A DNA stretch of 35,184 nucleotides from Chlorobaculum sp. (GCA_013334655.1 JAAXXD010000018.1:1-35184); one strand, 5' to 3'. Positions 26,717 to 35,124 are shown, counted from the stretch's first letter. The notes: generated from the sequence alone by a model not told the origin. Program-made: numbers and translations.

Positions 26717-27916
26717 TCAAAAAAACGGAACAATCAGTTTAAGCAGCTCGATTTTTCTACGGTTATGAGCGATAACATCGGCCAGCAGATCGGCCCGTGC
26801 TTGCTTTCTGGCTGTATGCCGCATGAGTGATTCGAGAATAGCCGCATTGTTCATCAGGGTCTGAAGAGCATACCCGACGGTGAAATCGTGAAACCGGAAC
26901 GCTTTTCGCCAGAGCTTTTCGTACAAGGCCGTTGCCGCAGTTGCATCATCTGCATCGAGCGCCTGCTCTGCGGCCTCGGCGGCAAGTTGTCCGCTTTTCA
27001 AGGCATAGTAGATGCCTTCACCAGTCAGCGGATCGACAAAACTTCCGGCATCTCCGGCAAGCAACACGTTTCCGCGGCCTCGCTTTCCCGGAAAGGAACC
27101 CATCGGAAGCGGCCACGCCCTGAGCGTGCCCGGCTCCATTCCCGCATTTTTCAGCCTCCCGGATGCCATCGCGCTTTCGGTGACAAACCGCTCGAACAAA
27201 CGCTTGAGTCCCCGTTGATCTGTAAAGCGGGTAAAAACGCCAACCCCGATATTGGCTCGTTGCCTGCCTGCCGGAAATACCCAGCCATACCCCGGCAGCA
27301 TCGATTTTTCGTAATGCAGCTCGATTGAGTCGGTAAGCCCCTCGACCTGCGAAAAATAGGCGCGAATGGCAAAACCCGTATGGTTTTTCTTGTTGTTGTT
27401 CAGTTTCAGCCGTTTGGCTATCGGCGAATAGAATCCATCGGCGGCAATGACAACGCGCCCGGCGAACTCACCTTTGGTGCTGATGAGGCCGCTCGCCCGA
27501 TTGCCGTGTATGAGAATATCGTTGACGGCAGTATTTTCAAGAAGGGTAATTGACGGATGCTCTTTGACCGCAGCCATGATGCAATCATCGAGGATTTTTC
27601 TCGGAATGACATAAGCCTCGCCCGAAGAACATCCGGCTTGCGAAATATTGCCGTGCACAATGCCACCAGACGGAGAAAAGAGGGTAACACCTTGAAAAAA
27701 CGTCAGTTGCCCCACTCTTTGACGGACAATTTCGAGAACGCCCATCTCTTGCAGCAAAGAGGAGGCCACCGAGGTGATGCCATCTCCGCAAACCTTCTCT
27801 CGCGGAAAGCGCTCCTTTTCGAGCAGCAAGACCTTGCACCCTTTCCGAGCAAGAAACAGCGCCGCCGAACACCCCGCCGGGCCAGCCCCCGAAATCACCG
27901 CGTCATATGAGGCCAT
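26717..27916 (-). CDS. Geranylgeranyl reductase family FAD-dependent oxidoreductase
   Basis: A 399-residue flavoprotein. FAD-binding GAGPAGCSAALFLARKG near the N-terminus, the family signature FPREKVCGDGI, and the second FAD motif AGDAGSFVDPLTGEGIYYAL. The family reduces isoprenoid double bonds, for example in chlorophyll side chains (BchP/ChlP), menaquinones or archaeal lipids. In a green sulfur bacterium a role in bacteriochlorophyll or quinone isoprenoid tails is plausible, but related members act on other substrates and no pigment gene is adjacent. The ORF track begins at a TTG at 27973; the ATG at 27916 (MASYDAVISGAG) is the natural start. Confidence 0.85.
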   Translation of the reverse strand: MASYDAVISGAGPAGCSAALFLARKGCKVLLLEKERFPREKVCGDGITSVASSLLQEMGVLEIVRQRVGQLTFFQGVTLFSPSGGIVHGNISQAGCSSGEAYVIPRKILDDCIMAAVKEHPSITLLENTAVNDILIHGNRASGLISTKGEFAGRVVIAADGFYSPIAKRLKLNNNKKNHTGFAIRAYFSQVEGLTDSIELHYEKSMLPGYGWVFPAGRQRANIGVGVFTRFTDQRGLKRLFERFVTESAMASGRLKNAGMEPGTLRAWPLPMGSFPGKRGRGNVLLAGDAGSFVDPLTGEGIYYALKSGQLAAEAAEQALDADDATAATALYEKLWRKAFRFHDFTVGYALQTLMNNAAILESLMRHTARKQARADLLADVIAHNRRKIELLKLIVPFF

Positions 27917-28137
27917 ACCAATGATTGTGGATGTTGAACGTTCGGGTTGAAGTAACCTGCATTGCTTCAGCAACTTACAGAACGCTCACTGATTTTCCGC
28001 CATCAAGATGCTCATCCTGCCTTAAGCAAAAGCCAAAGTCTCCGGCTTTTATCCAAACCGCTGGATAGAGATTTGGTGACGTCCTTCCCCACTCTGGCAC
28101 TCCCCCCAGCCGCTGAACAGCATCCCGGCGGTGATGT

Positions 28138-28491
28138 TCAGGCTTGCATTGCTTGCCTGAGTGCAGTAGCATCGAAGACCAGCCTGATCGCAGAAATCCG
28201 GTTGCCCGTAACGGTAAAGAATTCAGCGGTGCGAATCACCCCTGCGGGAGAGGCGGTATCGCAATCATACAGCAACGCCGCCCCGGTTTCATCATACAAT
28301 TGCTGCAACAATGTGACCTCCTTCACCATCTGACGGAATTGGGTCAATGCCGCGATGAAATCATCGGCTTTCGTAAACGTGTCCATGCTTCCTCTGAAAT
28401 CGAGGTCGTCAGCCAGACAGTTGCGAGCCGAGACAAAATCCCCGCTTGTCCATGCGAGATGATAGGTTTCGATCAGCTTTCGGGTATCCAT
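28138..28491 (-). CDS. SnoaL-like (NTF2-fold) small protein
   Basis: A 117-residue protein with the pattern of small NTF2-fold proteins: an N-terminal helix (MDTRKLIETYHLAWTSGDF), CLADDLDFRGSM, a central helix FIAALTQFRQMV and beta strands ending VTGNRISAIRLVFD. Such proteins are isomerases, hydrolases or binding proteins; no catalytic residues can be assigned here. The start has AGGAG nine bases ahead. It lies 220 bases upstream of the geranylgeranyl-reductase-like gene on the same strand; joint transcription is possible but not shown. Confidence 0.75.
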   Translation of the reverse strand: MDTRKLIETYHLAWTSGDFVSARNCLADDLDFRGSMDTFTKADDFIAALTQFRQMVKEVTLLQQLYDETGAALLYDCDTASPAGVIRTAEFFTVTGNRISAIRLVFDATALRQAMQA

Positions 28492-28897
28492 GGTGAGAAG
28501 CTCCTGTTTTGTTCCTGAAACTTTCCGGCAACGCTATAAATAATATACAATTGCGGCTATTGAACAACCTCCCTGCCCTTTCCTGCAATCCTGCCATCGA
28601 TACATCTTTTGAAGACAATCTCCTGGCAAGCAGTTTCTTGTGGCTGCGACAGGAGATTTTTAAGAATAGTAGACGGCATTGGATTGATAATCAATGCCAA
28701 AACGCGACTTTACAGGATGGTACACAAACCTTAGAACCTTTCCGTTACCCGAATAGTGCCTCCATTTGCTCCAGTTACTCACGTCCCGCAGAATATTCCT
28801 CCTCAAAGCCACGATCCGTAGAACAAACCTTTTTCAGCCTTCCATTGTTGATGAGAGCGTACGATGACGCACCACACTGATAACGACGGAGGAGATC
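28492..28897. other. Divergent intergenic region
   Basis: About 400 bases between the leftward SnoaL-like gene and the rightward SOUL gene. Promoters for both should lie here. The ORF at 28509-28880 has no sensible protein character and no ribosome site. I see no repeat or strong hairpin. Confidence 0.4.
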
Positions 28898-29539
28898 ATG
28901 AACACCGTAATACTGATGCTGACAAGCCTGCTCTTGGCGGGATGCTCCGTGCTGGGAAAGCGGGAGGCCGCGGAACCGCACTTCGAAGTGCTGAATCACG
29001 ATGGGCCGTTTGAGGTGCGTCGTTATGGCCCTATGGTGATTGCAGAAACCTTCCTTAACGAGGAGAGTTACAGCGCCGCAAGCGGCAAGGGCTTCAACCG
29101 GCTGGCCGGATATATTTTCGGCAAGAACCGGTCAAAAACGTCGATCAGCATGACAGCACCGGTTTTGCAGGAGCGCGGCAGCGAAAAGATATCAATGACG
29201 GCACCGGTCTTGCAGCAACCCGGCAAAGGCGGATGGAGTATGGCGTTCGTGCTTCCCGAAAGTTTTACTCTGGAGTCGGCCCCCGAACCGCTCGATCCCG
29301 AAGTGAAGCTCAGAGAGCTGCCACCCTCAACGATTGCCGTGGTCACCTTCTCGGGCCTGCACTCCGCCGCAAATCTTGAAAAGTACGGCAGGCAACTTCA
29401 AGACTGGCTCAAAAAACAGGGCTATCGCGCGCTTTCGGAACCCAGGCTCGCCTCGTACGATCCGCCATGGACCCTTCCCTTCCTGCGGCGTAACGAGGTG
29501 CAGATAAAGATCGAGCCCGATCTCCCGGAAATCAAGTGA
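28898..29539 (+). CDS. SOUL/HEBP-family lipoprotein
   Basis: A 213-residue protein with a lipoprotein signal (MNTVILMLTSLLLAGC, acylated Cys16) and a SOUL domain. Family landmarks are FEVRRYGPMVIAET at the start of the domain, two copies of the SMTAPVLQ motif about 20 residues apart, and YDPPWTLPFLRRNEV near the end. SOUL proteins bind haem or other tetrapyrroles, an attractive fit for an organism making large amounts of bacteriochlorophyll, but haem binding is not universal in the family. The start is secured by ACGGAGGAGATC. Confidence 0.88.
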   Translation: MNTVILMLTSLLLAGCSVLGKREAAEPHFEVLNHDGPFEVRRYGPMVIAETFLNEESYSAASGKGFNRLAGYIFGKNRSKTSISMTAPVLQERGSEKISMTAPVLQQPGKGGWSMAFVLPESFTLESAPEPLDPEVKLRELPPSTIAVVTFSGLHSAANLEKYGRQLQDWLKKQGYRALSEPRLASYDPPWTLPFLRRNEVQIKIEPDLPEIK

Positions 29540-29605
29540 CGGATACCCGGCGGATGGGTATATTGAGACCGGAAAGCGCTCTTTAACCATCAAAACATCT
29601 CACGT

Positions 29606-29788
29606 ATGGCCATGACCGTTGAAATCAGGGACAACAAGCTCTGCATCGAAATCGACCTCGAAAAACCGACCCCGTCGTCATCCGGCAAAACCCTCGTTGT
29701 CGCCAGCACCCACGGCAACGCCGTCACCGACGTCATGATCGAAGGCAAACCCGTAACCATCGGCCTGAACGCCTACATCAAAAAGTGA
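29606..29788 (+). CDS. Conserved small protein (60 residues)
   Basis: A short soluble protein, MAMTVEIRDNKLCIEIDLEK..., with the central block PTPSSSGKTLVVASTHGN and the end GLNAYIKK. I recognise this pattern from small hypothetical proteins in many bacteria; the function is unknown. It follows the SOUL gene by 66 bases and may share its transcript. No strong Shine-Dalgarno sequence is seen. The MITE-like repeat begins nine bases after its stop. Confidence 0.7.
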   Translation: MAMTVEIRDNKLCIEIDLEKPTPSSSGKTLVVASTHGNAVTDVMIEGKPVTIGLNAYIKK

Positions 29789-29797
29789 GACGAACCG

Positions 29798-30029
29798 GCA
29801 GAAGGTGGCTGTCTCAAAAGTGTTCATTCAGTAATTTATTTTCGATTTTGTCTGTCATTCTGAGTCCGACGCAGTCGGGCGAAGAATCCAGATTAATCTT
29901 GTAAAACATTACAGAATAGTCGATTATTGCGAATATCCGAAAACTGGATTCTTCACTGCGTTCAGAATGACAATCGAATAAAGACTTGACTGTTCGTGAT
30001 TGAATGACTTTTGAGACTGCTTCTTCTGC
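29798..30029. mobile_element. MITE-like element with nested inverted repeats
   Basis: The ends are imperfect inverted repeats of about 30 bases: GCAGAAGGTGGCTGTCTCAA at the left and, read on the other strand, GCAGAAGAAGCAGTCTCAAA at the right, both continuing to TCATTCA. Nested inside, TGTCATTCTGA (29853) and GAAGAATCCAG (29881) are mirrored by CTGGATTCTTC (29944) and TCAGAATGACA (29962). There is no coding capacity. I know the inner TGTCATTCTGA...GAAGAATCC unit as a repeat found in many bacterial genomes. No target-site duplication is obvious. Confidence 0.65.
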
Positions 30030-30077
30030 TTGTCACTCAACCGTTCGCTGAGCCTGAGCGATTGCTTTTTTCAGGGT

Positions 30078-30326
30078 TTAATTTACCAAAAGGTAATCCT
30101 TTTCTTTTGTCACATCTTCAATGACCGTCAGCCCGCAAAAGACCTCTACATCGCCAAACTGTTTCGGCGATATCACCTTATCCTTGAAATTCTCCCTGAT
30201 TTTCACCATAAGTTCCGGATGAACGGTGACGGTTGACGGATTTTTGACGTTACGGAATCCAAACAACATAGCAGCCAATATTTTTTCACGAAAAAAATCA
30301 TCGCCTATCTCATACCTCTTTCCCAT
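30078..30326 (-). CDS. Small protein of unknown function next to hicAB
   Basis: An 82-residue soluble protein (MGKRYEIGDDFFREKILAAM...), not recognised. The start has AGGAAGTGAC ahead of the ATG, which makes it likely real. It lies 47 bases after hicB on the same strand, so it may be the tail gene of the hicAB transcript. No HTH, DNA-binding or nuclease motif is visible. Confidence 0.6.
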   Translation of the reverse strand: MGKRYEIGDDFFREKILAAMLFGFRNVKNPSTVTVHPELMVKIRENFKDKVISPKQFGDVEVFCGLTVIEDVTKEKDYLLVN

Positions 30327-30373
30327 GTCACTTCCTGTTTTCGTTCTACAAATATATATGATTCACGATTCAT

Positions 30374-30691
30374 TCATGCCGATTCAAGAGTATCTGAAAT
30401 CCATTTATTCACGCTTTTTCCGGCTTTTGATGCTTTGATGAAGACTTTGTGATGCAATTCGGGACTCATTCTCAGTACAAGCTTGCCTGAAAATGGTTTG
30501 TTTGGCTCTTCTCCCCGCTCCTTGCAAAAATCGAGATAATCATCGACCGATTCGCGGAATGCCTGTTCAATTTCATCGACATTCGTCCCTTGGAACGTTA
30601 CGACATCGCGCGTATTGAGCACCTCGCCATGAAAAAGCTTCGCCTCGTCATCGTACTCGACATGGCCACTGTATCCTTTGTATTTCAGCAT
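30374..30691 (-). CDS. hicB: HicB-family antitoxin
   Basis: A 105-residue protein. The N-terminal half is the partial RNase-H-like HicB fold (YKGYSGHVEYDDEAKLFHGEVLNTRDVVTFQG, then VDEIEQAFRESVDDYLDFC); the C-terminal half (SGKLVLRMSPELHHKVFIKA, then SVNKWISDTL) is a ribbon-helix-helix DNA-binding domain that probably represses its own operon. It starts two bases after the hicA stop, so the order is toxin first, antitoxin second, as usual for hicAB. Confidence 0.9.
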   Translation of the reverse strand: MLKYKGYSGHVEYDDEAKLFHGEVLNTRDVVTFQGTNVDEIEQAFRESVDDYLDFCKERGEEPNKPFSGKLVLRMSPELHHKVFIKASKAGKSVNKWISDTLESA

Positions 30692-30693
30692 AA

Positions 30694-30996
30694 TTAGCGA
30701 ACTCCGGCTTCTTGCAGAAAACGTCTCATCGATTGTAACGCCCCTCTATCGGTCTCCTTTCTGGTGTGAGGCCGGTGAAACACTGCCCGCACACCATTGA
30801 GCACTATCCGCACCCGCGAACCTCTGCCCTCCGACAAATCAGCGCCAAGAGCCACCAGCAGACTTTCGATCTCCGACCAACTGACATCCGCCCTGACAGG
30901 GTTCTCGAATATCTGCTCCGGAACCTTTTCGTGCCTCTTGTACGCGGTACTATTGTACGATAGCAGAGTCGGTTTTGCAAACCCGCCAACAGCCAC
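30694..30996 (-). CDS. hicA: HicA-family toxin
   Basis: A protein of up to 100 residues. The domain reads IFENPVRADVSWSEIESLLVALGADLSEGRGSRVRIVLNGVRAVFHRPH, then GALQSMRRFLQEAG, the pattern of HicA proteins found with this HicB type. HicA toxins are mRNA interferases with a double-stranded RNA-binding-like fold. The start is uncertain: the only in-frame start codon is a GTG at 30996, adding about 20 residues (MAVGGFAKPTLLSYNSTAY) not typical of HicA, with a weak ribosome site. A non-standard start or a shortened gene upstream is possible. Confidence 0.8.
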   Translation of the reverse strand: MAVGGFAKPTLLSYNSTAYKRHEKVPEQIFENPVRADVSWSEIESLLVALGADLSEGRGSRVRIVLNGVRAVFHRPHTRKETDRGALQSMRRFLQEAGVR

Positions 30997-31155
30997 TCGT
31001 CACCAGCTCAAATTCGAACGGCTGATCACCATCAAATAACCTGATCATAGGCGTGACACTGAAATCTGCCGGATAAAAGAGAAATTATTTACCTCATTTA
31101 ATTACGTCCCTCATGCATTTCCTTCGCACAACACAGTCAATACAAAACCTTTGTT

Positions 31156-32226
31156 TTACTCCCCATCATCTTCATTCTTTTTCCCGGCTTCATACCGTTG
31201 AGCGATCTCTTTGACCAATCGGTCGAAGTCGCTTTCGAAGAATCTGTCCTGAACGATGCGGTATTTCTCGAACTCGCTTTCGGCATGGGCTTTGGCGATT
31301 TCCGCCGTCACCTTTCCGGCATCCTGAAGTATTTCACGGTCGGTGGCTGCAATAAACCGGTTGAGGCGGGTTTCCCAGTCCTGCATAGTCATGGGAATCT
31401 TGCGCAGGGACATGTCTTCGGCGACATCCAGGTAAGCATTTACCAGCCGCGCCAGTTGCGCTATTTCGTGTTCAGTGAGGTAGTTTTTGGCCACAGCCAC
31501 GTCGAACTTCTGAATTTTCCCTCGCGGCGCATCCGTCCAGTTGGTCAGGCCCATATGCTCTTTCCCGGCATCGGCACGATTGACGATCACTTCCGCCGCT
31601 GTCTGGCCGTGAATGGCCCAGTGCAGTTTGTTCTGAACCGTGGCGAAAAAGCGTTTCGTCGCTTGCGCCGTTACGTCATAATCGATGGAGGTTGCGTAAA
31701 TGTCGGTGATTTTCTGATAGAACTTGCGCTCTGAAAGCCGGATTTCCCGGATGCGCTGTAAATGCTCTTCAAAGTACTTTTCCGTCAGAATGGAGCCACC
31801 ACCTTTTATCCGCTCATCATCCATCACATATGCTTTGATGGTGTACTCCTCGATAACGGCGGTTGCCCACTTGCGGAACTGCACGGCACGTTCGGAGTTT
31901 ACCTTGTAACCAACGGCAATAATCGCGGGCAGCTTGTAGTGTTGGGTGTTGTAGCTCTTGCCATCGCTGGCAGTTATTCGAAAATTTCGAATAACTGAAT
32001 CCTCCTGCAACTCACTATCGGCAAACACTTTTTTCAGATGATAGTTGATGGTATGAGTTTGTACATCGTAAAGCACCCCCATCATCTTCTGCGTCAGCCA
32101 GATGCTTTCATCGGCGTACACGGCTTCGACGCCCGCCGAGCCAGTGGCCGCAATAAAAGTCAGATACTCCGCCGCCGATGAGCGGACGATAGAGGGTTGT
32201 TCTTTTGCTTTTTTCTTCCTGCTCAT
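31156..32226 (-). CDS. rhuM: RhuM-family protein
   Basis: A 356-residue protein of the RhuM (virulence RhuM) family. The N-terminal half has the family block: IWLTQKMMGVLYDVQTHTINYHLKKVF, DSVIRNFRITASDGKSYNTQHYKLPAIIAVGYKVNSERAVQFRKWAT. The C-terminal half is helical and charged. RhuM is best known from a Salmonella pathogenicity island; the family is common next to restriction-modification genes, and its biochemical role is unsettled. It lies just downstream of the Mod methylase on the same strand. The ORF track starts at a TTG at 32241; the ATG at 32226 is chosen. A 27-bp palindrome lies in its coding sequence and a near copy in its leader. Confidence 0.85.
   Translation of the reverse strand: MSRKKKAKEQPSIVRSSAAEYLTFIAATGSAGVEAVYADESIWLTQKMMGVLYDVQTHTINYHLKKVFADSELQEDSVIRNFRITASDGKSYNTQHYKLPAIIAVGYKVNSERAVQFRKWATAVIEEYTIKAYVMDDERIKGGGSILTEKYFEEHLQRIREIRLSERKFYQKITDIYATSIDYDVTAQATKRFFATVQNKLHWAIHGQTAAEVIVNRADAGKEHMGLTNWTDAPRGKIQKFDVAVAKNYLTEHEIAQLARLVNAYLDVAEDMSLRKIPMTMQDWETRLNRFIAATDREILQDAGKVTAEIAKAHAESEFEKYRIVQDRFFESDFDRLVKEIAQRYEAGKKNEDDGE
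31971..31997. repeat. Perfect 27-bp palindrome inside rhuM
   Basis: CAGTTATTCGAAA A TTTCGAATAACTG is a perfect 13+1+13 inverted repeat. It codes for the conserved block DSVIRNFRIT of RhuM. A near copy is at 32272-32298. Confidence 0.95.
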
Positions 32227-32271
32227 TGGCTTTTGTCTCAAGTTTCAAACAGTAACACGCAGCATCGGAAA

Positions 32272-32298
32272 CAGTTATCCAAATTTTTCGGATGACTG
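32272..32298. repeat. Imperfect 27-bp palindrome upstream of rhuM
   Basis: CAGTTATCC AAATTTTT CGGATGACTG is an inverted repeat with one G-T type mismatch in the arms, lying between the mod stop and the rhuM start. It has the same length as the palindrome at 31971, and the flank ACTGAATC follows both. On the minus strand it translates as QDDSVIRKIWITVSD, resembling the RhuM block at the other copy. Confidence 0.9.
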
Positions 32299-32317
32299 AA
32301 TCGTCTTGTCTTGACGT

Positions 32318-35095
32318 TCACCCAACTCTATACACCTTCATCACCTCGTCGCCCAAGTGATTGATGACTTTTACCGCAATCCTTCCCGTCGCGGGTTTTT
32401 CAAACGGTCTTGATATGTCGCTGTTCAGGGTTGCCCAGGTTTCTTCGTTGATTTCTGACTTTAGCGTTGTTTTCAGCGCTTTGTAGGGGTCGTTTGCGCC
32501 GAGGAAATATGCCTGGCGGACGAAGAAGGATTCCATGTTGTAGTCGGTGTCGATGAACCAGCAGGCTATGCCTTCGGCTCCGTCGCTGCGGACTTCGCCG
32601 GTGTTGGGGTGGAAGACGTCCACGCCGTTGACGCGGACCTGTATTTTGCCGTCCGGGGCGTCGAGAATGTCGATGTCCGGCTCGCCGAAGATGACGAAGA
32701 GGTTGCCTTTGCCGGTGTTTTTGAGGTCGCCCGACATGTGCAGGTCGGCGTTCATCCGGGCTTTGAGCACCGGGATTCTGCCGAGTTTGTTGAACTCGGA
32801 GGAGTGCGCGTCGTAGTTGAAGGCGCAGGCGACCAGCACGTCAAATCCGGCGTCTCCGGCTTCGCGGGCGGCTCCGACCAGGTCGGGGCGCGAGACGGTG
32901 CCGAATTCGGGGCCGATGAAGATGGCCGCGCGGCGCTCGGTCGTGCCGTCGGCTTCGAGGTAACGCCCTTCGGCGCAGACCAGCTCGCCGGGCCACGGGG
33001 TGAGCGAAATGAAGTCGATCTTGTCGCTCTTGTTCGCCTGCTGGACGCCGGAGGTTCGGAGGTTTTCGAGGATCATCGAAACGAAGCTCTGCTGGTCGTC
33101 GTAGCCGCTGCCAGTTTCGGCGAGAGAATCGATGAGGTCGTCCTCTTCATCGACGCCAAGCACGCGGTGCGGCGAGAGGCTTTCGACGGTGAACGGCCCG
33201 GCGACGCGCACTTTCTTCCGGTCGATGTACGGTTTGTCGTAGAGGTACTCGAATTCCGCTTTGGCGGCGATGGAGGCGTCGATCTCCTGCTGCCGCGCGA
33301 TGCGCCGCTCCCACCATGCGGCGTGGAGGCTCCGGGTTTCGTCGGGCCAGCTTTTCGAGGCTTCGCGCGGGATTTCCCACTCCTGCCACGCTTTGCCGAG
33401 CGCCTGGTTGAGCTGCTGGCGGAGCGGTTCGAGCTGCTCCTGATGCCGCTCCCAGATGACGTCGATTTCGGCGTTGTTGGCAATCGATTTCAGCGTGATG
33501 TGCGGCACGCGCTCATAGACGAAACCGTGCCGGATGTCGCCTCTCGCGGGCTGCGACGACGGCGCCGAACCGGTGATTTCAGCCTCCCTGAGCTGCCCAT
33601 CGCGGCTGTCGGCAAGCAGGTAGTACGAGTACCGCGCCCCCATGATGCGCGCCCGCGCCAGAGCAAGCGCCACGCGGGAAGTGTCAATCGTAATCCACCG
33701 CCGCCCCCACTGCTCGGCCACATACGCCGTCGTCCCCGAACCACACGTCGGATCAAGCACAAGATCACCGGGATCGGTGGACATCAGGATACATCGTTGT
33801 ATAACTTCTTCGTTTGTTTGAACAACATATGTTTTCTGATAACTAACTGACAAACTAACCCAAAGATTAGTGATTTTCCTAAAGGGCCAATCATTTACAT
33901 TCAGTCTATAACCAAGAGATTTTCCTTCTCGTAAAAATCTTTGTGCACGCCCTATTCGTACCAATTTTTCACGATTTGTAACCCAACTTCCTTTATTCGG
34001 TGGCGGAAAGCTCTCACCTTGCCATTCAAACATAAAGTCGGTTTCAGGTGAATAAGACGGTGCCAGAAGCGAAAATAATCGGAATATTTTTTTGTTTTGT
34101 AAATCAGGATTTTCGCGATCAGCAATTGATGTGGTTTCTATTTTGCCTTCTGCTGTTTCAAAAAAACGATAATGTTGAGTTAATGATGTTATTGGTTCAT
34201 ACAAAGGACGAAATTTTAGTGAGTCAATTTTACGGGCAAACATAATAATGTGATCATGCATTGTCTCGACATATGTCGCACCGAGTGGTAATGTTTTTTT
34301 ACGAAATACAATATTTGCTACAAAGTTTTCTATCCCAAATACTTCTGCGAGAACAAGAGTTAATAAGGCTTCATTTTCTGAGTTGATCTGCACGAAAATC
34401 GAGCCGGATTCGGTAAGCAAATCCCTTGCCACAGTCAGGCGGTCGCGGAGATAAGTCAAGTACGAATGGATGCCGTCGCGCCAGGTGTCGCGGAACGCCT
34501 TGACCTGCTCCGGTTCGCGCGTGATGTGATCGGTGTTGCCGTCCTTCACGTCGCGGCTGGTGGTTGACCACTGGAAGTTCGAGTTGAACTTGATGCCGTA
34601 CGGCGGATCGAAATAGAAGCACTGCACCTTGCCGCGAAGCCCCTCGCGCTCGGCGAGGCTCGCCATCACCTGCAAACTGTCGCCGAGAATCATGCGATTC
34701 GCCCAATGTGCGTCGTGCTGGTAGAACTCGGTTTTGGCGTTGTCGTCCGGCAGGCCGTTGAAGTCGGCGAAAAGATCGAACTGCGTATCGGCAGCCTTGG
34801 CCTCGGCCCGGCTGCGGCGCAAAAGATCGTCGATGAGCACCTTCGGGTGCACCTTCTCCTGAATGTAGAGCGGCGGAGCCGGAACCACGAGGTCGGACCA
34901 GTCCTGCTCGTCCTTGCCGCGCCACGCAAGCTGCGGATCGAGATCGCGGTTCCGCCGCTCGTACGCCACGCGAACGGCGCTCTGCTCCTGCCTGTCCATG
35001 ACGGACTGATGCTCGGCGGTCGGTATGTTCTTGCGAGTCGCCTCGTCGTGCCGAAAGATGTCGATGTCGAGCGGTAACGATTGCTTTTTTGCCAT
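32318..35095 (-). CDS. Type III-like (Mod) DNA adenine methyltransferase
   Basis: A 925-residue site-specific N6-adenine methylase of the beta class: the catalytic FYFDPPYG lies first (DPPY at residues 163-166) and the SAM-binding LDPTCGSGTT later (about 447-455), followed by IDTSRVALALARAR. The segment between, about residues 238-433, is the target-recognition part and is clearly AT-rich in its DNA, unlike both flanks. The protein is longer than typical Mod proteins, with about 300 extra C-terminal residues without a motif I can name. No res helicase-nuclease gene lies in the window; rhuM occupies the downstream place. The start ATG at 35095 is natural (MAKKQSLPLDIDIF). Confidence 0.88.
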   Translation of the reverse strand: MAKKQSLPLDIDIFRHDEATRKNIPTAEHQSVMDRQEQSAVRVAYERRNRDLDPQLAWRGKDEQDWSDLVVPAPPLYIQEKVHPKVLIDDLLRRSRAEAKAADTQFDLFADFNGLPDDNAKTEFYQHDAHWANRMILGDSLQVMASLAEREGLRGKVQCFYFDPPYGIKFNSNFQWSTTSRDVKDGNTDHITREPEQVKAFRDTWRDGIHSYLTYLRDRLTVARDLLTESGSIFVQINSENEALLTLVLAEVFGIENFVANIVFRKKTLPLGATYVETMHDHIIMFARKIDSLKFRPLYEPITSLTQHYRFFETAEGKIETTSIADRENPDLQNKKIFRLFSLLAPSYSPETDFMFEWQGESFPPPNKGSWVTNREKLVRIGRAQRFLREGKSLGYRLNVNDWPFRKITNLWVSLSVSYQKTYVVQTNEEVIQRCILMSTDPGDLVLDPTCGSGTTAYVAEQWGRRWITIDTSRVALALARARIMGARYSYYLLADSRDGQLREAEITGSAPSSQPARGDIRHGFVYERVPHITLKSIANNAEIDVIWERHQEQLEPLRQQLNQALGKAWQEWEIPREASKSWPDETRSLHAAWWERRIARQQEIDASIAAKAEFEYLYDKPYIDRKKVRVAGPFTVESLSPHRVLGVDEEDDLIDSLAETGSGYDDQQSFVSMILENLRTSGVQQANKSDKIDFISLTPWPGELVCAEGRYLEADGTTERRAAIFIGPEFGTVSRPDLVGAAREAGDAGFDVLVACAFNYDAHSSEFNKLGRIPVLKARMNADLHMSGDLKNTGKGNLFVIFGEPDIDILDAPDGKIQVRVNGVDVFHPNTGEVRSDGAEGIACWFIDTDYNMESFFVRQAYFLGANDPYKALKTTLKSEINEETWATLNSDISRPFEKPATGRIAVKVINHLGDEVMKVYRVG

Positions 35096-35124
35096 GATAG
35101 TGTTGATTACGCGACTGTAAACCT

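Noticed and set aside
28509-28880. 123-residue plus-strand ORF between the SnoaL-like and SOUL genes
   Set aside because: No ribosome site, no protein character, and it covers the region where two promoters are needed.
29798-30029. A CRISPR array for the repeats after the 60-residue gene
   Set aside because: The units are inverted, not direct repeats, occur once each and have no regular spacers.
32272-32298. Reading the leader palindrome as the mod terminator
   Set aside because: No T-run follows it on the minus strand (TTTCCGATGC only), and its similarity to the rhuM coding block is a better explanation.
32609-33850. 413-residue plus-strand ORF opposite the Mod gene
   Set aside because: Antisense shadow; repetitive Asp/Val/Glu/Arg composition, and the Mod frame has DPPY and the SAM motif.
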